Assembly: GCA_011523485.1 (NCBI GenBank)
Contig: WTGR01000714.1
Coordinates: 1 to 5,183, forward strand
Direction: 5' to 3'
DNA: 5,183 bases
DNA from: Acidobacteriota bacterium
Lineage (GTDB): Bacteria > Acidobacteriota > Vicinamibacteria > Vicinamibacterales > UBA8438
Shown: positions 1 through 5,019 of the stretch, one piece after another
How positions within the stretch are numbered: the stretch's first letter is position 1
Layout of the letters: each line of letters starts with the position of its first letter
Position numbers and translations under genes: made by a program
Notes under the pieces: generated by a model
Told to the model about the DNA's origin: nothing
Databases searched by the model: none
The model's input: the letters and a program-made list of their open reading frames with translations, nothing else

Positions 1-680
1 AGACGACCTCCTCCCACGCCGCCTCCGCGCCGGCGCGCACGCCGAACGCCAGACGACGCTCGACGCCGCCCCACACCCGCGACCGGCGGTCTTCCACCTC
101 GAAGTGCGGATGCATGCGCCGGCCGGACGACCCGCCCCCGCGCAGGCGACCTACCGCTTCGTTTCCGAACGGACGCTCCACCTCGAACGCCGTACGACGG
201 TCGGCGCCCCAGGTCACCGGAACGGAGACCCGGCCGCCTTGCCCGGGGATGTCGACGAGACTGAAGCCCAGACCGTAGGCAATGCCGTACCCTTCCTCGT
301 AGCGCAAGATGGGCAGGAACATCAACCGGTCGAGCCGCGGCGATCTTTCGCGCACCACGATCACCAACGCGATCCTGTCGGTTGCGGTCAGCGACCGGTA
401 GCGCTTGTGGACCTCGACCGTCTCAAAAAGACCGCTCGCCACCAGCCGAACGGCGACGGCATCCAGCTCCGCGCCGTCAACGAAGTCGCCCACCGCGATG
501 CCGGCGAGCTCCAGCACGTCCTCGTCCGGTACGGAGTTGTTGCCGTGTATCCGAATCTCGACAACCGTCTCCGTCGCCCCCGGCGCCTCGAAGGCGCCGA
601 CAACCTCGCCCGGCGACAGCTGCAACGACTATTCCGGCGCACGCCCACGCCGCAACGCCGTGAGACCGAAGCGGCATCAT
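1..680 (-). CDS. Omp85/BamA-TamA family outer-membrane protein, single POTRA, N-terminal part, with a frame break after the leader
   Basis: Partial gene running off the left edge. An ATG at 680 overlaps the stop of the upstream gene (ATGA) and opens a signal-peptide-like leader: MMPLRSHG, then a hydrophobic stretch ending GIVVAAVAG. That frame then turns into arginine-rich nonsense and stops near 477. The frame offset by one base is open from 628 to the edge and reads as one POTRA domain (motif IRIHGNNSVPDEDVLELAGI, then GDFVDGAELDAVAVRLVASG and LFETVEV), followed by a predicted barrel start (LRYEEGYGIAYGLGFSLVD, then GGRVSVPVTWGADRRTAFEV). Removing one G from the GGG at 609-611 joins leader and POTRA in frame. 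The only in-frame start after the break is TTG at 625, which would give no leader, improbable for an outer-membrane protein. POTRA proteins of this family insert or export proteins at the outer membrane. The family is clear from the motifs; the substrate is unknown. A gene caller would probably report 1-625. Confidence 0.75.
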
Positions 681-1678
681 CGCGGCTCGGGAACCAGCAC
701 ACGTCCGCCCGTCACCGCCTCCCGGTAGTTGGCGGACGTCCGCGTGAGGCGAAACTCGTACCGGCCCGTGGCGAGCCACATCACCATGCGCACTTCAATC
801 TGCGCCGGCAGCCAGACGCCCGCGAACGGCTGTCGCATCGACATCGACGCGGTAACGTCCTCGAGCCTGAACATCCAGCGCCCCGGCATGAACGCGAAAC
901 CGAGGTTGTCGAACGAGTAGCGCACGATCTGGTGCTGGGCGGGATCGACCCACAGGGTCACGCGCAGGGTCTTGCTCATCCCCGCATCAATCTCGGCGTC
1001 GCCCTCCGACTGGTCGTCGTCGCCGGAATGCGGCGCGAGCCGCTCGGGGTAGTACTCGATTCGCAGGACATCCTGGCCATCCAGCGTCTCTCGTCCCACC
1101 AGATAGTAGTTTCCGGATTCAAACAGGACATCCACGAAAGCGAAGCCAACGAAACGCGGTTCAACCTCGTCGTCGCCCGAAGCGGAAGCCGCCTGTGCCG
1201 CCTCCTGCGCCAGGCCGCTGAACATCCAATGCAACATCAGTGCGTCATCCGCCGAGACGGGTTCCTCCGCGTTACCCTCACGGGCCGCGGAGCGGCGTGT
1301 CCGCCGCTGCCGCTCGCTTTCCAGCCACATGGTTTCGTACGCCCTGCGCTCCTCCGCGCCGATCGCGACGCCGTCCACGCGTATCGGACTACGCACGAAG
1401 ACACCGTCACGCGCGTACCAGGTGTAGTCGCGCGGAATCAGCCCCTCGCCATCCGGCCCCGTCATGCGACCCTCCGCTCGCTCGTCGAACACGTAGTCCA
1501 GACCGCGCTCGGCGTTTTCCCCCTGCTGTTGCAGCACCCGCGCCATGAAGCGATCGAGCTCGTTTTCCTCCTGCGCGCCGACCCCTGCGGGTACCGTGAG
1601 TAGCGCGAGAACCGCCAAGCCCCGCCTGATGGTGCTCGCCATCATCTTTGTCGCTACGGAGAGAACACGCTGCTGCAT
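677..1678 (-). CDS. Secreted LolA/outer-membrane-lipoprotein-sorting-like protein of unknown function
   Basis: About 333 residues with a Sec-type leader: a basic region ending TIRRG, hydrophobic LAVLALLTVPAGV, and probable cleavage after VGA (residue 35) before QEEN. There is no lipobox cysteine. The mature protein is mixed alpha/beta without membrane segments. A charged, low-complexity stretch (ERQRRTRRSAAREGNAEE) lies in the middle. The C-terminal third has the strand pattern of LolA/LppX-type proteins: KTLRVTLWVDPAQHQIVRYS at about residues 236-255, then VWLPAQ near 288-293. This is a fold resemblance, not a firm family assignment. The start is uncertain: ATG 1678 has the purine-rich tract GGGACGAGAAGG before it, ATG 1645 gives the most compact leader, and ATG 1726 or TTG 1735 lack a visible ribosome site. 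The stop overlaps the Omp85-like start by ATGA, so the two are probably translated together and may act together in the periplasm and outer membrane. Confidence 0.75.
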   Translation of the reverse strand: MQQRVLSVATKMMASTIRRGLAVLALLTVPAGVGAQEENELDRFMARVLQQQGENAERGLDYVFDERAEGRMTGPDGEGLIPRDYTWYARDGVFVRSPIRVDGVAIGAEERRAYETMWLESERQRRTRRSAAREGNAEEPVSADDALMLHWMFSGLAQEAAQAASASGDDEVEPRFVGFAFVDVLFESGNYYLVGRETLDGQDVLRIEYYPERLAPHSGDDDQSEGDAEIDAGMSKTLRVTLWVDPAQHQIVRYSFDNLGFAFMPGRWMFRLEDVTASMSMRQPFAGVWLPAQIEVRMVMWLATGRYEFRLTRTSANYREAVTGGRVLVPEPR

Positions 1679-1897
1679 CCTTCTCGTCCCAATCCCCCTG
1701 CCGTGGATGGTGCCGTTCCGCTTCATGAGAGGCAATCGGATTCCGACAGACGGTCACCAGCCGAGGCCCGGCGGTCGGAAACCGCTGGCGGCCGGTCGGC
1801 GGTGCCCGAGGTGAAAGGTCCCGCTGCATTCGACCGGTGCGCGTCCTGCGCCACTCCAGTCCCGACGCCCCGCGAGCTCCGTCACGGACGACCGCGC

Positions 1898-2662
1898 TCA
1901 CCAGCGAAAGATCGCGCGCAGCAGGCGGGCCTGCCGGCGGGACAGCGGCACGGTGCCTGCGCCAGGACAAGCGATCGTATAGGTGCCGGCGTCGGCCGGT
2001 CGGATTTCTGCGATGCGGCCGAGGTTGACGATACACCTCCGGTGCGCGCGGAAGAACCGGCCTGCGAGTTGTGCTTCGAGGTCGGACAGGGTGCGGTCGA
2101 CGAGGAACCGCCCGGTCGCAGTTTGCGCGAAGACGAGCGAGTCGTCCGCCTCGAACCAGATGATCTCGTCGGGGTCGAGCAGGAGAATCTTCGATCCGTG
2201 CCGGACGCTGACGCGCTCGGGCCGGGGCGGTGCCGCGCCCCCTCGGCCGACCGATCCCCGCAGCGGCCCGGTTTCGTCGAGCATGCGTCGGGCCGAGCCG
2301 GGACCCTCAATGCGCTCGCGGGCGCGGTCGAGGGCTTCGGCGAACCGCTGCCGGCCGACCGGCTTGAGGAGGTAGTCGATCGATTGCACCTCGAACGCGG
2401 ACACGGCATAGCGGTCGTAGGCGGTCACGAAGATGACGTGCGGGACGTGCATCACCCGCTCGAGAACGTCCAAGCCGGTGCCCTCGGGCATCTGCACGTC
2501 GAGGAAGCACAACTCCGGCGTGGTCTCGTCGATCAGCCGGACCGCCGCCGCGGCATCGGCGGCCTCGCCCGCAAGCTCGAAGTCGGGATGGGCCGCGAGC
2601 AGTTGCTTCAGTCGGTCGCGGGCCGGCTTCTCGTCGTCGACGACGACGTAGCGGTGCTTCAT
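1898..2662 (-). CDS. LytTR-family response regulator (LytR/AlgR/YehT type)
   Basis: A complete 254-residue two-component regulator. The receiver domain (about residues 1-120) has the acidic pocket D9-D10, phospho-acceptor D55 in FLDVQMP, T80 in FVTAYD and K100 in LLKP. A glycine/proline-rich linker follows. The LytTR DNA-binding domain (about 150-254) shows VRHGSKILLLDPDEIIWFEA, then FFRAHRRCIVNL. In this family, phosphorylation of the receiver promotes binding of LytTR to direct repeats at target promoters. The ATG at 2662 overlaps the stop of the kinase fragment (ATGA) and has a GGAGG at 2670-2674 (minus strand) seven bases upstream, so the start is secure. Every key residue is present, although the adjacent kinase lacks its histidine and sensor regions. 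The regulator may therefore depend on another kinase or on small-molecule phosphodonors. Targets cannot be read from the sequence; the secreted protein and Omp85 genes downstream are candidates by position only. Confidence 0.95.
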   Translation of the reverse strand: MKHRYVVVDDEKPARDRLKQLLAAHPDFELAGEAADAAAAVRLIDETTPELCFLDVQMPEGTGLDVLERVMHVPHVIFVTAYDRYAVSAFEVQSIDYLLKPVGRQRFAEALDRARERIEGPGSARRMLDETGPLRGSVGRGGAAPPRPERVSVRHGSKILLLDPDEIIWFEADDSLVFAQTATGRFLVDRTLSDLEAQLAGRFFRAHRRCIVNLGRIAEIRPADAGTYTIACPGAGTVPLSRRQARLLRAIFRW

Positions 2663-3111
2663 GGCGCGGCCTCCGCACGGTGCGGCAGAGCCGGCTCACC
2701 CGGCAGCACGAGCCGCGCGCGGGCGCCCACGCCGGCCGGCCCGGGTGACAGGGCGAGGACCGCGCGGCCGCCGTAAGCGGTCTGGAAGCGGCGGACGATG
2801 TTGCCCAGCCCGTGACCGTCGCGGATCAGTCGGTCTCCGCCGTCCGAGAGGCCGACCCCATCGTCGACCACCTCGATGCACAGCGAGTCCTGGTCCAAGG
2901 TGGTAGAGACCGCGATTCGTCCTCCCCCCGCCCGCGGCGCGAGGCCATGTCCCACCGCGTTCTCGACCAGGGGCTGGAGGATCAGGCCGGGCACGCGCGC
3001 CGCGAGCGACGCAGGGTCGACGTCCCAGTCCACCCGCAGCCGGTCGCCGAAACGCACGTGCTCGATCTTGAGGTCACCGATGGTGATGGCAGCCCCAAAA
3101 ACATCGCACAT
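2659..3111 (-). CDS. Truncated LytS/YehU-type sensor histidine kinase: C-terminal ATPase domain only
   Basis: The 150-residue frame from ATG 3111 carries a complete HATPase_c domain: RFGDRLRVDWDVDP at residues 20-33, N box QPLVENAVGHGL (E50, N51), G1 box DDGVGL (83-88), G2 box GHGLGNI (99-105), and a C-terminal strand ending in LVLPGE. Kinases of this family normally have several membrane segments and a His_kinase domain with a phospho-acceptor histidine (HFLFN-type motif) ahead of this point. None of that is present. Residues 1-17 (ending ITIGDLKIE) instead look like the middle of the clan AA protease encoded just upstream in another frame, so the kinase part begins at about H18, near base 3060. 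A TGA lies just upstream of ATG 3111 in this frame, with only a weak AAGG three bases before the ATG. As it stands it could bind ATP but not autophosphorylate. It overlaps the response regulator by ATGA, as in intact kinase/regulator operons. Confidence 0.85.
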   Translation of the reverse strand: MCDVFGAAITIGDLKIEHVRFGDRLRVDWDVDPASLAARVPGLILQPLVENAVGHGLAPRAGGGRIAVSTTLDQDSLCIEVVDDGVGLSDGGDRLIRDGHGLGNIVRRFQTAYGGRAVLALSPGPAGVGARARLVLPGEPALPHRAEAAP

Positions 3112-3317
3112 GTGCCTTCGTCAATGTCGTGCACGACTCGCGGGCGCCTGTTGACGCGGATGAGACCCAACTGCTTGACCAGTGGAATCCCGATACAGGA
3201 AGAGTCCGCCCCCGTGTCGACTAGAGCCCGCAAGGAAATCATCCTGCCGGGATCGGGACCGAATTGAACAGCGGTGATCGGACGCCGGAAGTTGTCGAAC
3301 GGGACGTCAACGGCCAA
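2982..3317 (-). CDS. Clan AA (retropepsin-like) aspartic protease, N-terminal fragment, frame-broken
   Basis: From the TTG at 3317 the frame reads RRPITAVQF, then LRALVDTGADSSCIG and LVKQLGL. This is the hallmark of single-domain retropepsin-like proteases: catalytic D34 in DTGAD followed by the helix ending in a leucine-glycine pair. Protease-like sequence continues to about residue 75 (HDIDEGTCAMFLG). The rest of this frame (to 2982) is an out-of-frame reading of the kinase and should be ignored. The next protease-like strand, FGAAITIGDLKIE, lies in the -1 frame from about 3096, so the frame breaks at the T5G4 run at 3093-3101. The second half of the domain, with the usual hydrophobic-hydrophobic-Gly (LLG-like) motif, is absent because kinase sequence takes over near 3063. 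These enzymes work as dimers and their bacterial substrates are mostly unknown. The start overlaps the stop of the preceding small gene by 11 bases, implying coupling. It is probably non-functional as a protease unless the frame is rescued. Confidence 0.6.
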   Translation of the reverse strand: MAVDVPFDNFRRPITAVQFGPDPGRMISLRALVDTGADSSCIGIPLVKQLGLIRVNRRPRVVHDIDEGTCAMFLGLPSPSVTSRSSTCVSATGCGWTGTSTLRRSRRACPA

Positions 3318-3615
3318 CGGCGACGTCCTCGGCGTCGACGTCCTGGATGTCGTCGATCCACATCAGAGAACTCGGCAACCGTATTTCCTGAACCGCTCCC
3401 ACCTGTCGGATCAGGACTTCGGTGTCACCGAACGCCTCGCGCGCCGCACGGCTCGCATCCTGGAAGGTCCCGAACGACTGGCCTCGCCAGAACTGCCCGT
3501 CGGCGACCACCACCCATCGCTCCATGTGCTCGGCTTCCAGGGTCTCGCGCATGTTCTCGAACGCCTCGATCTCGCGATCAAGAGGATCGGCCGGCCCCTG
3601 CTGCTGTGCACTCAT
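3307..3615 (-). CDS. Small conserved-type protein of 102 residues, companion of the retropepsin-like protease (DUF5678-like)
   Basis: The start is ATG 3615, fixed by a strong GGAGGGG five bases upstream; the open frame extends further upstream to 3948 but that part reads as proline/arginine-rich non-coding text. The protein has no leader or membrane segment. Residues 10-31 form an acidic predicted helix (PLDREIEAFENMRETLEAEH). A compact alpha/beta unit follows: ERWVVVADGQFWRGQSFGTF (32-51), a helix DASRAAREAFG (53-63), then VLIRQVG (67-73) and RLPSSLMW (79-86). The pattern 'W-V-V-V-x-D-G ... helix ... LIRQVG ... LP-S' matches small proteins that I recall lying directly before clan AA aspartic proteases in many bacteria and that resemble DUF5678. 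That link is from memory, not a search. The stop overlaps the protease frame by 11 bases. Function is unknown; a substrate, chaperone or inhibitor role for the protease is only a guess. Confidence 0.8.
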   Translation of the reverse strand: MSAQQQGPADPLDREIEAFENMRETLEAEHMERWVVVADGQFWRGQSFGTFQDASRAAREAFGDTEVLIRQVGAVQEIRLPSSLMWIDDIQDVDAEDVAVGR

Positions 3616-3620
3616 CGGGT

Positions 3621-3627
3621 CCCCTCC
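3621..3627 (-). promoter_or_regulatory. Strong ribosome binding site that fixes the small-protein start
   Basis: GGAGGGG on the minus strand, five bases before ATG 3615. It decides against the upstream start at 3948 and gives the 102-residue product. Confidence 0.8.
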
Positions 3628-3632
3628 GGTGG

Positions 3633-3665
3633 ACACTGGCAACGGCACGAACACTGGCGAACGGC
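3633..3665 (-). repeat. Short direct repeat ahead of the small-protein gene
   Basis: Two copies of ACACTGGC-AACGGC on the plus strand (3633-3646 and 3651-3665, the second with one extra G) sit 18-19 bases apart, just upstream of the ribosome site. On the minus strand each copy reads GCCGTT(C)GCCAGTGT. It could be an operator or chance; paired direct repeats are how LytTR regulators bind, but the spacing here does not clearly match. Confidence 0.3.
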
Positions 3666-3746
3666 TCTGGCTGTGAGCTGGAATGGACCGCGGCGGTAGA
3701 TTGGCTTGTGGTGGGCCGGAGCATGTCGATTCGCTACATTGGCCCG

Positions 3747-3755
3747 AGTGTAGCA
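3747..3755 (-). promoter_or_regulatory. Possible extended -10 promoter for the small protein / protease / kinase / regulator run
   Basis: The minus strand reads TGCTACACT, an extended -10 element (TGn plus TACACT), about 130 bases ahead of ATG 3615. No good -35 hexamer is visible at 16-18 bases, which is tolerable for extended -10 promoters. The call is by pattern only. Confidence 0.35.
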
Positions 3756-4073
3756 CGGCCAGCGCGCCCGGCCTTGCCGCCTCGAGCGGTTCTCTGCTCG
3801 CGTCGAATGCGGATGACCGAGAGATGCGCGCACGCGGGAAGGCGGCGGAACCGGCGCATCCGCCGCATCTCCGGGTGCCGCTCCAAGTTCCGACCGCGGG
3901 CCCGCCTGGACAGACTCCTCCCCGCGTCCAGCGGTGGATCCCCGGCACACGCGGCTCCAGGCAGCCACGGCGACGGATTCGATGACCGGTTGGGGCTCAG
4001 GTGTGGAGAACGATGCACACCCGGCCCAAGCGGCCCGAAGAACTCTTCGAGCGATCCGCTGTTAGACGAACGG

Positions 4074-4106
4074 ATCCGGCCCACCGCCAGTGGCGATGGG
4101 CCGGAT
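4074..4106 (-). terminator. Strong hairpin downstream of the histidine-brace gene, possible terminator
   Basis: ATCCGGCCCA (4074-4083) pairs perfectly with TGGGCCGGAT (4097-4106). After one mismatch, an inner CGCC/GGCG stem closes a three-base loop. It begins about 74 bases past the stop of the minus-strand gene. The following bases on that strand (CCGTTCGTCT) are only moderately T-rich, so it is a weak match to a classical intrinsic terminator. Confidence 0.45.
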
Positions 4107-4137
4107 GGGCAGACTCGTCGAGTGAGCGTCCTCCGCT

Positions 4138-4161
4138 GCCGGCGGCCCGATTGCCGCCGGC
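4138..4161 (-). terminator. Perfect 9-bp GC hairpin just after the histidine-brace gene stop
   Basis: GCCGGCGGC (4138-4146) and GCCGCCGGC (4153-4161) are exact inverted copies around a six-base loop, starting about 19 bases beyond the stop at 4180. There is no T tract, so it may stabilise the mRNA 3' end or assist termination rather than act as an intrinsic terminator. Confidence 0.4.
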
Positions 4162-4179
4162 CCGGCGCAAACCACGTCG

Positions 4180-4842
4180 TCAGTCGTTGGTCATCGCCTG
4201 CCCCGGCCAGCGGCTATCGATGGGCATGGACGGGTCGGCCGTGATCTTCAGGTCGGCGCAGTGATGGTAGGAGTAGCCGCCCGGCGTGTTGTACACGTGA
4301 TCGGCCATGAACTGGATGACCTGCAGCGTGCACTTCTCGCAGTTGATGTTCGGGATCGCGATGTCGGCCTCCCAGGGATCCATCGGGGTCTCGGGCCGGA
4401 ACGAGGCACGCTGGTCCCCTACGGGATAGTGCGTGAACAGGCCGTCGGCGAGGACCGGGATCTGCGGCGGGCTCTGGATCACGCCCCAAACGGAGTAGAG
4501 GCCCCGATCCGTCCACTCCTCGACCGCGGTCGGATCCGCCGGCAGCTCGTTGCGCGAGTTCACCGAGAGCGCGACGCGGTAGTGGCCCGAGTGGAAGATC
4601 GTCTCCTGGATCTTCAGGTGCAGCTTGGACCCGCCGGTGACCTCGGTGACGATGCCGCTCAGAATGGCGTCGTTGTCGCCGGTCGGGTTGCCGCCGCACG
4701 GTCCGACCTTCTGGGGGTTGCCGAGCCTGTCCAGGTTGATCCAGGGCGCCGGTTCGATCAGTTGGAAGTGGGCTTGCGTGTCGACCGGCAGCATGGCCAG
4801 TGCGACGGCCGCGGCGAACAGGAAATGCAGAAGACGCTTCAT
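4180..4842 (-). CDS. Secreted histidine-brace copper protein, polysaccharide monooxygenase-like (SCE4755-type)
   Basis: A 220-residue exported protein. The leader MKRLLHFLFAAAVALAMLPV ends in TQA, and predicted cleavage after A24 leaves histidine 25 as the first mature residue (HFQLIEPAPW). An N-terminal histidine plus a second histidine in an HxxHYRVAL segment (H84, H87) is the copper 'histidine brace' layout of lytic polysaccharide monooxygenases and relatives. Other conserved-looking parts are NPQKVGPCGG (42-51), the cysteines C49, C168, C171 and C195 (possible disulfides), and a C-terminal QFMADH ... YSYHHCADLKI (177-200), reminiscent of the CADI ending of chitin/cellulose-active enzymes. 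I place it with the SCE4755 family from memory; enzymatic activity is not established by sequence. The start is ATG 4842, with GAGGAGG nine bases upstream; the longer frame from 4941 would bury the leader. It appears to be a single-gene transcript, with hairpins after its stop and leuC diverging upstream. Confidence 0.88.
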   Translation of the reverse strand: MKRLLHFLFAAAVALAMLPVDTQAHFQLIEPAPWINLDRLGNPQKVGPCGGNPTGDNDAILSGIVTEVTGGSKLHLKIQETIFHSGHYRVALSVNSRNELPADPTAVEEWTDRGLYSVWGVIQSPPQIPVLADGLFTHYPVGDQRASFRPETPMDPWEADIAIPNINCEKCTLQVIQFMADHVYNTPGGYSYHHCADLKITADPSMPIDSRWPGQAMTND

Positions 4843-4851
4843 GGTGTCGTT

Positions 4852-4858
4852 CCTCCTC
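4852..4858 (-). promoter_or_regulatory. Ribosome binding site that fixes the histidine-brace gene start
   Basis: GAGGAGG on the minus strand, nine bases before ATG 4842. It supports the start that puts the signal peptide at the very N-terminus rather than the upstream start at 4941. Confidence 0.75.
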
Positions 4859-4928
4859 GATGGACGCGGTGATTCCGATGGATGGCGGTCTCTGGAAGCG
4901 CGCCGCAACACTGGCGGCACGCGCCCGT

Positions 4929-4934
4929 ATTGTA
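4929..4934 (-). promoter_or_regulatory. Possible -10 element for the histidine-brace gene
   Basis: TACAAT on the minus strand, one base from the TATAAT consensus, about 87 bases upstream of ATG 4842 in the divergent intergenic region. No convincing -35 hexamer lies 16-19 bases further up. It would give a leader of about 80 bases. Confidence 0.35.
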
Positions 4935-5009
4935 GCTCCACGGCGCGTTGATATCATGGCGGCGACGGCTGGCGAACGACCTTGCCGCCAACCGTGGGGT
5001 TCCGACAGC

Positions 5010-5015
5010 GGAGGG
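5010..5015 (+). promoter_or_regulatory. Ribosome binding site supporting the extended leuC start
   Basis: GGAGGG four bases before ATG 5020. The internal ATG at 5128, where standard LeuC proteins would begin, has only weaker G-rich text before it (GGCGGGACG). This favours translation from 5020, including the twin-arginine-like leader. Confidence 0.65.
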
Positions 5016-5019
5016 CACG

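Larger units (their letters stand above)
3616..4179. other. Gene-free stretch between the small-protein run and the histidine-brace gene
   Basis: No convincing coding sequence on either strand. The open frames here have arginine/proline/serine-rich translations without recognizable motifs and no good ribosome sites. The left part holds the ribosome site, a short direct repeat (3633-3665) and a possible promoter (near 3747-3752) for the minus-strand small gene. The middle (3770-4070) is featureless apart from an 8-bp inverted repeat at 3842-3866 (GCGGCGGA, nine-base loop, TCCGCCGC) and the palindrome GCGGGCCCGC near 3897-3906. The right part holds two strong hairpins downstream of the histidine-brace gene. 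Confidence 0.6.

Noticed and set aside
104..1603. Plus-strand open frame of 499 codons
   Set aside because: It is antisense to the secreted LolA-like gene and the Omp85-like gene. Its translation is arginine/histidine-rich without motifs, as expected for a shadow in GC-rich DNA.
1768..1788. Small imperfect hairpin (CCGGCGGT / ACCGCTGG) between the regulator stop and the secreted-protein gene
   Set aside because: A short stem with one imperfect pair and no T tract; too weak in GC-rich sequence to call a terminator.
1407..2036. Minus-strand open frame of 209 codons bridging the regulator and the secreted-protein gene
   Set aside because: It overlaps both real genes in another frame and reads as Arg/Gly/Ala-rich noise.
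1703..2776. Plus-strand open frame of 357 codons
   Set aside because: Antisense to the LytTR regulator, whose receiver and LytTR motifs are unambiguous on the minus strand.
3734..4084. Minus-strand open frame of 116 codons in the gene-free stretch
   Set aside because: Low-complexity basic translation, no ribosome site and no recognised motif; I cannot support it as a gene.
3264..4244. Plus-strand open frame of 326 codons across the gene-free stretch
   Set aside because: Dominated by Arg/Pro/Ser with no recognizable domain, no ribosome site, and overlap with the real small gene on the opposite strand.
4261..4872. Plus-strand open frame of 203 codons with protein-like composition
   Set aside because: It mirrors the histidine-brace gene on the other strand, which has a signal peptide, ribosome site and conserved motifs; the plus-strand frame has none.
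4948..4976. TTGATA as a plus-strand -35 for leuC
   Set aside because: No -10-like hexamer lies 16-18 bases downstream (GGCGAA is found there), so I did not call a promoter.
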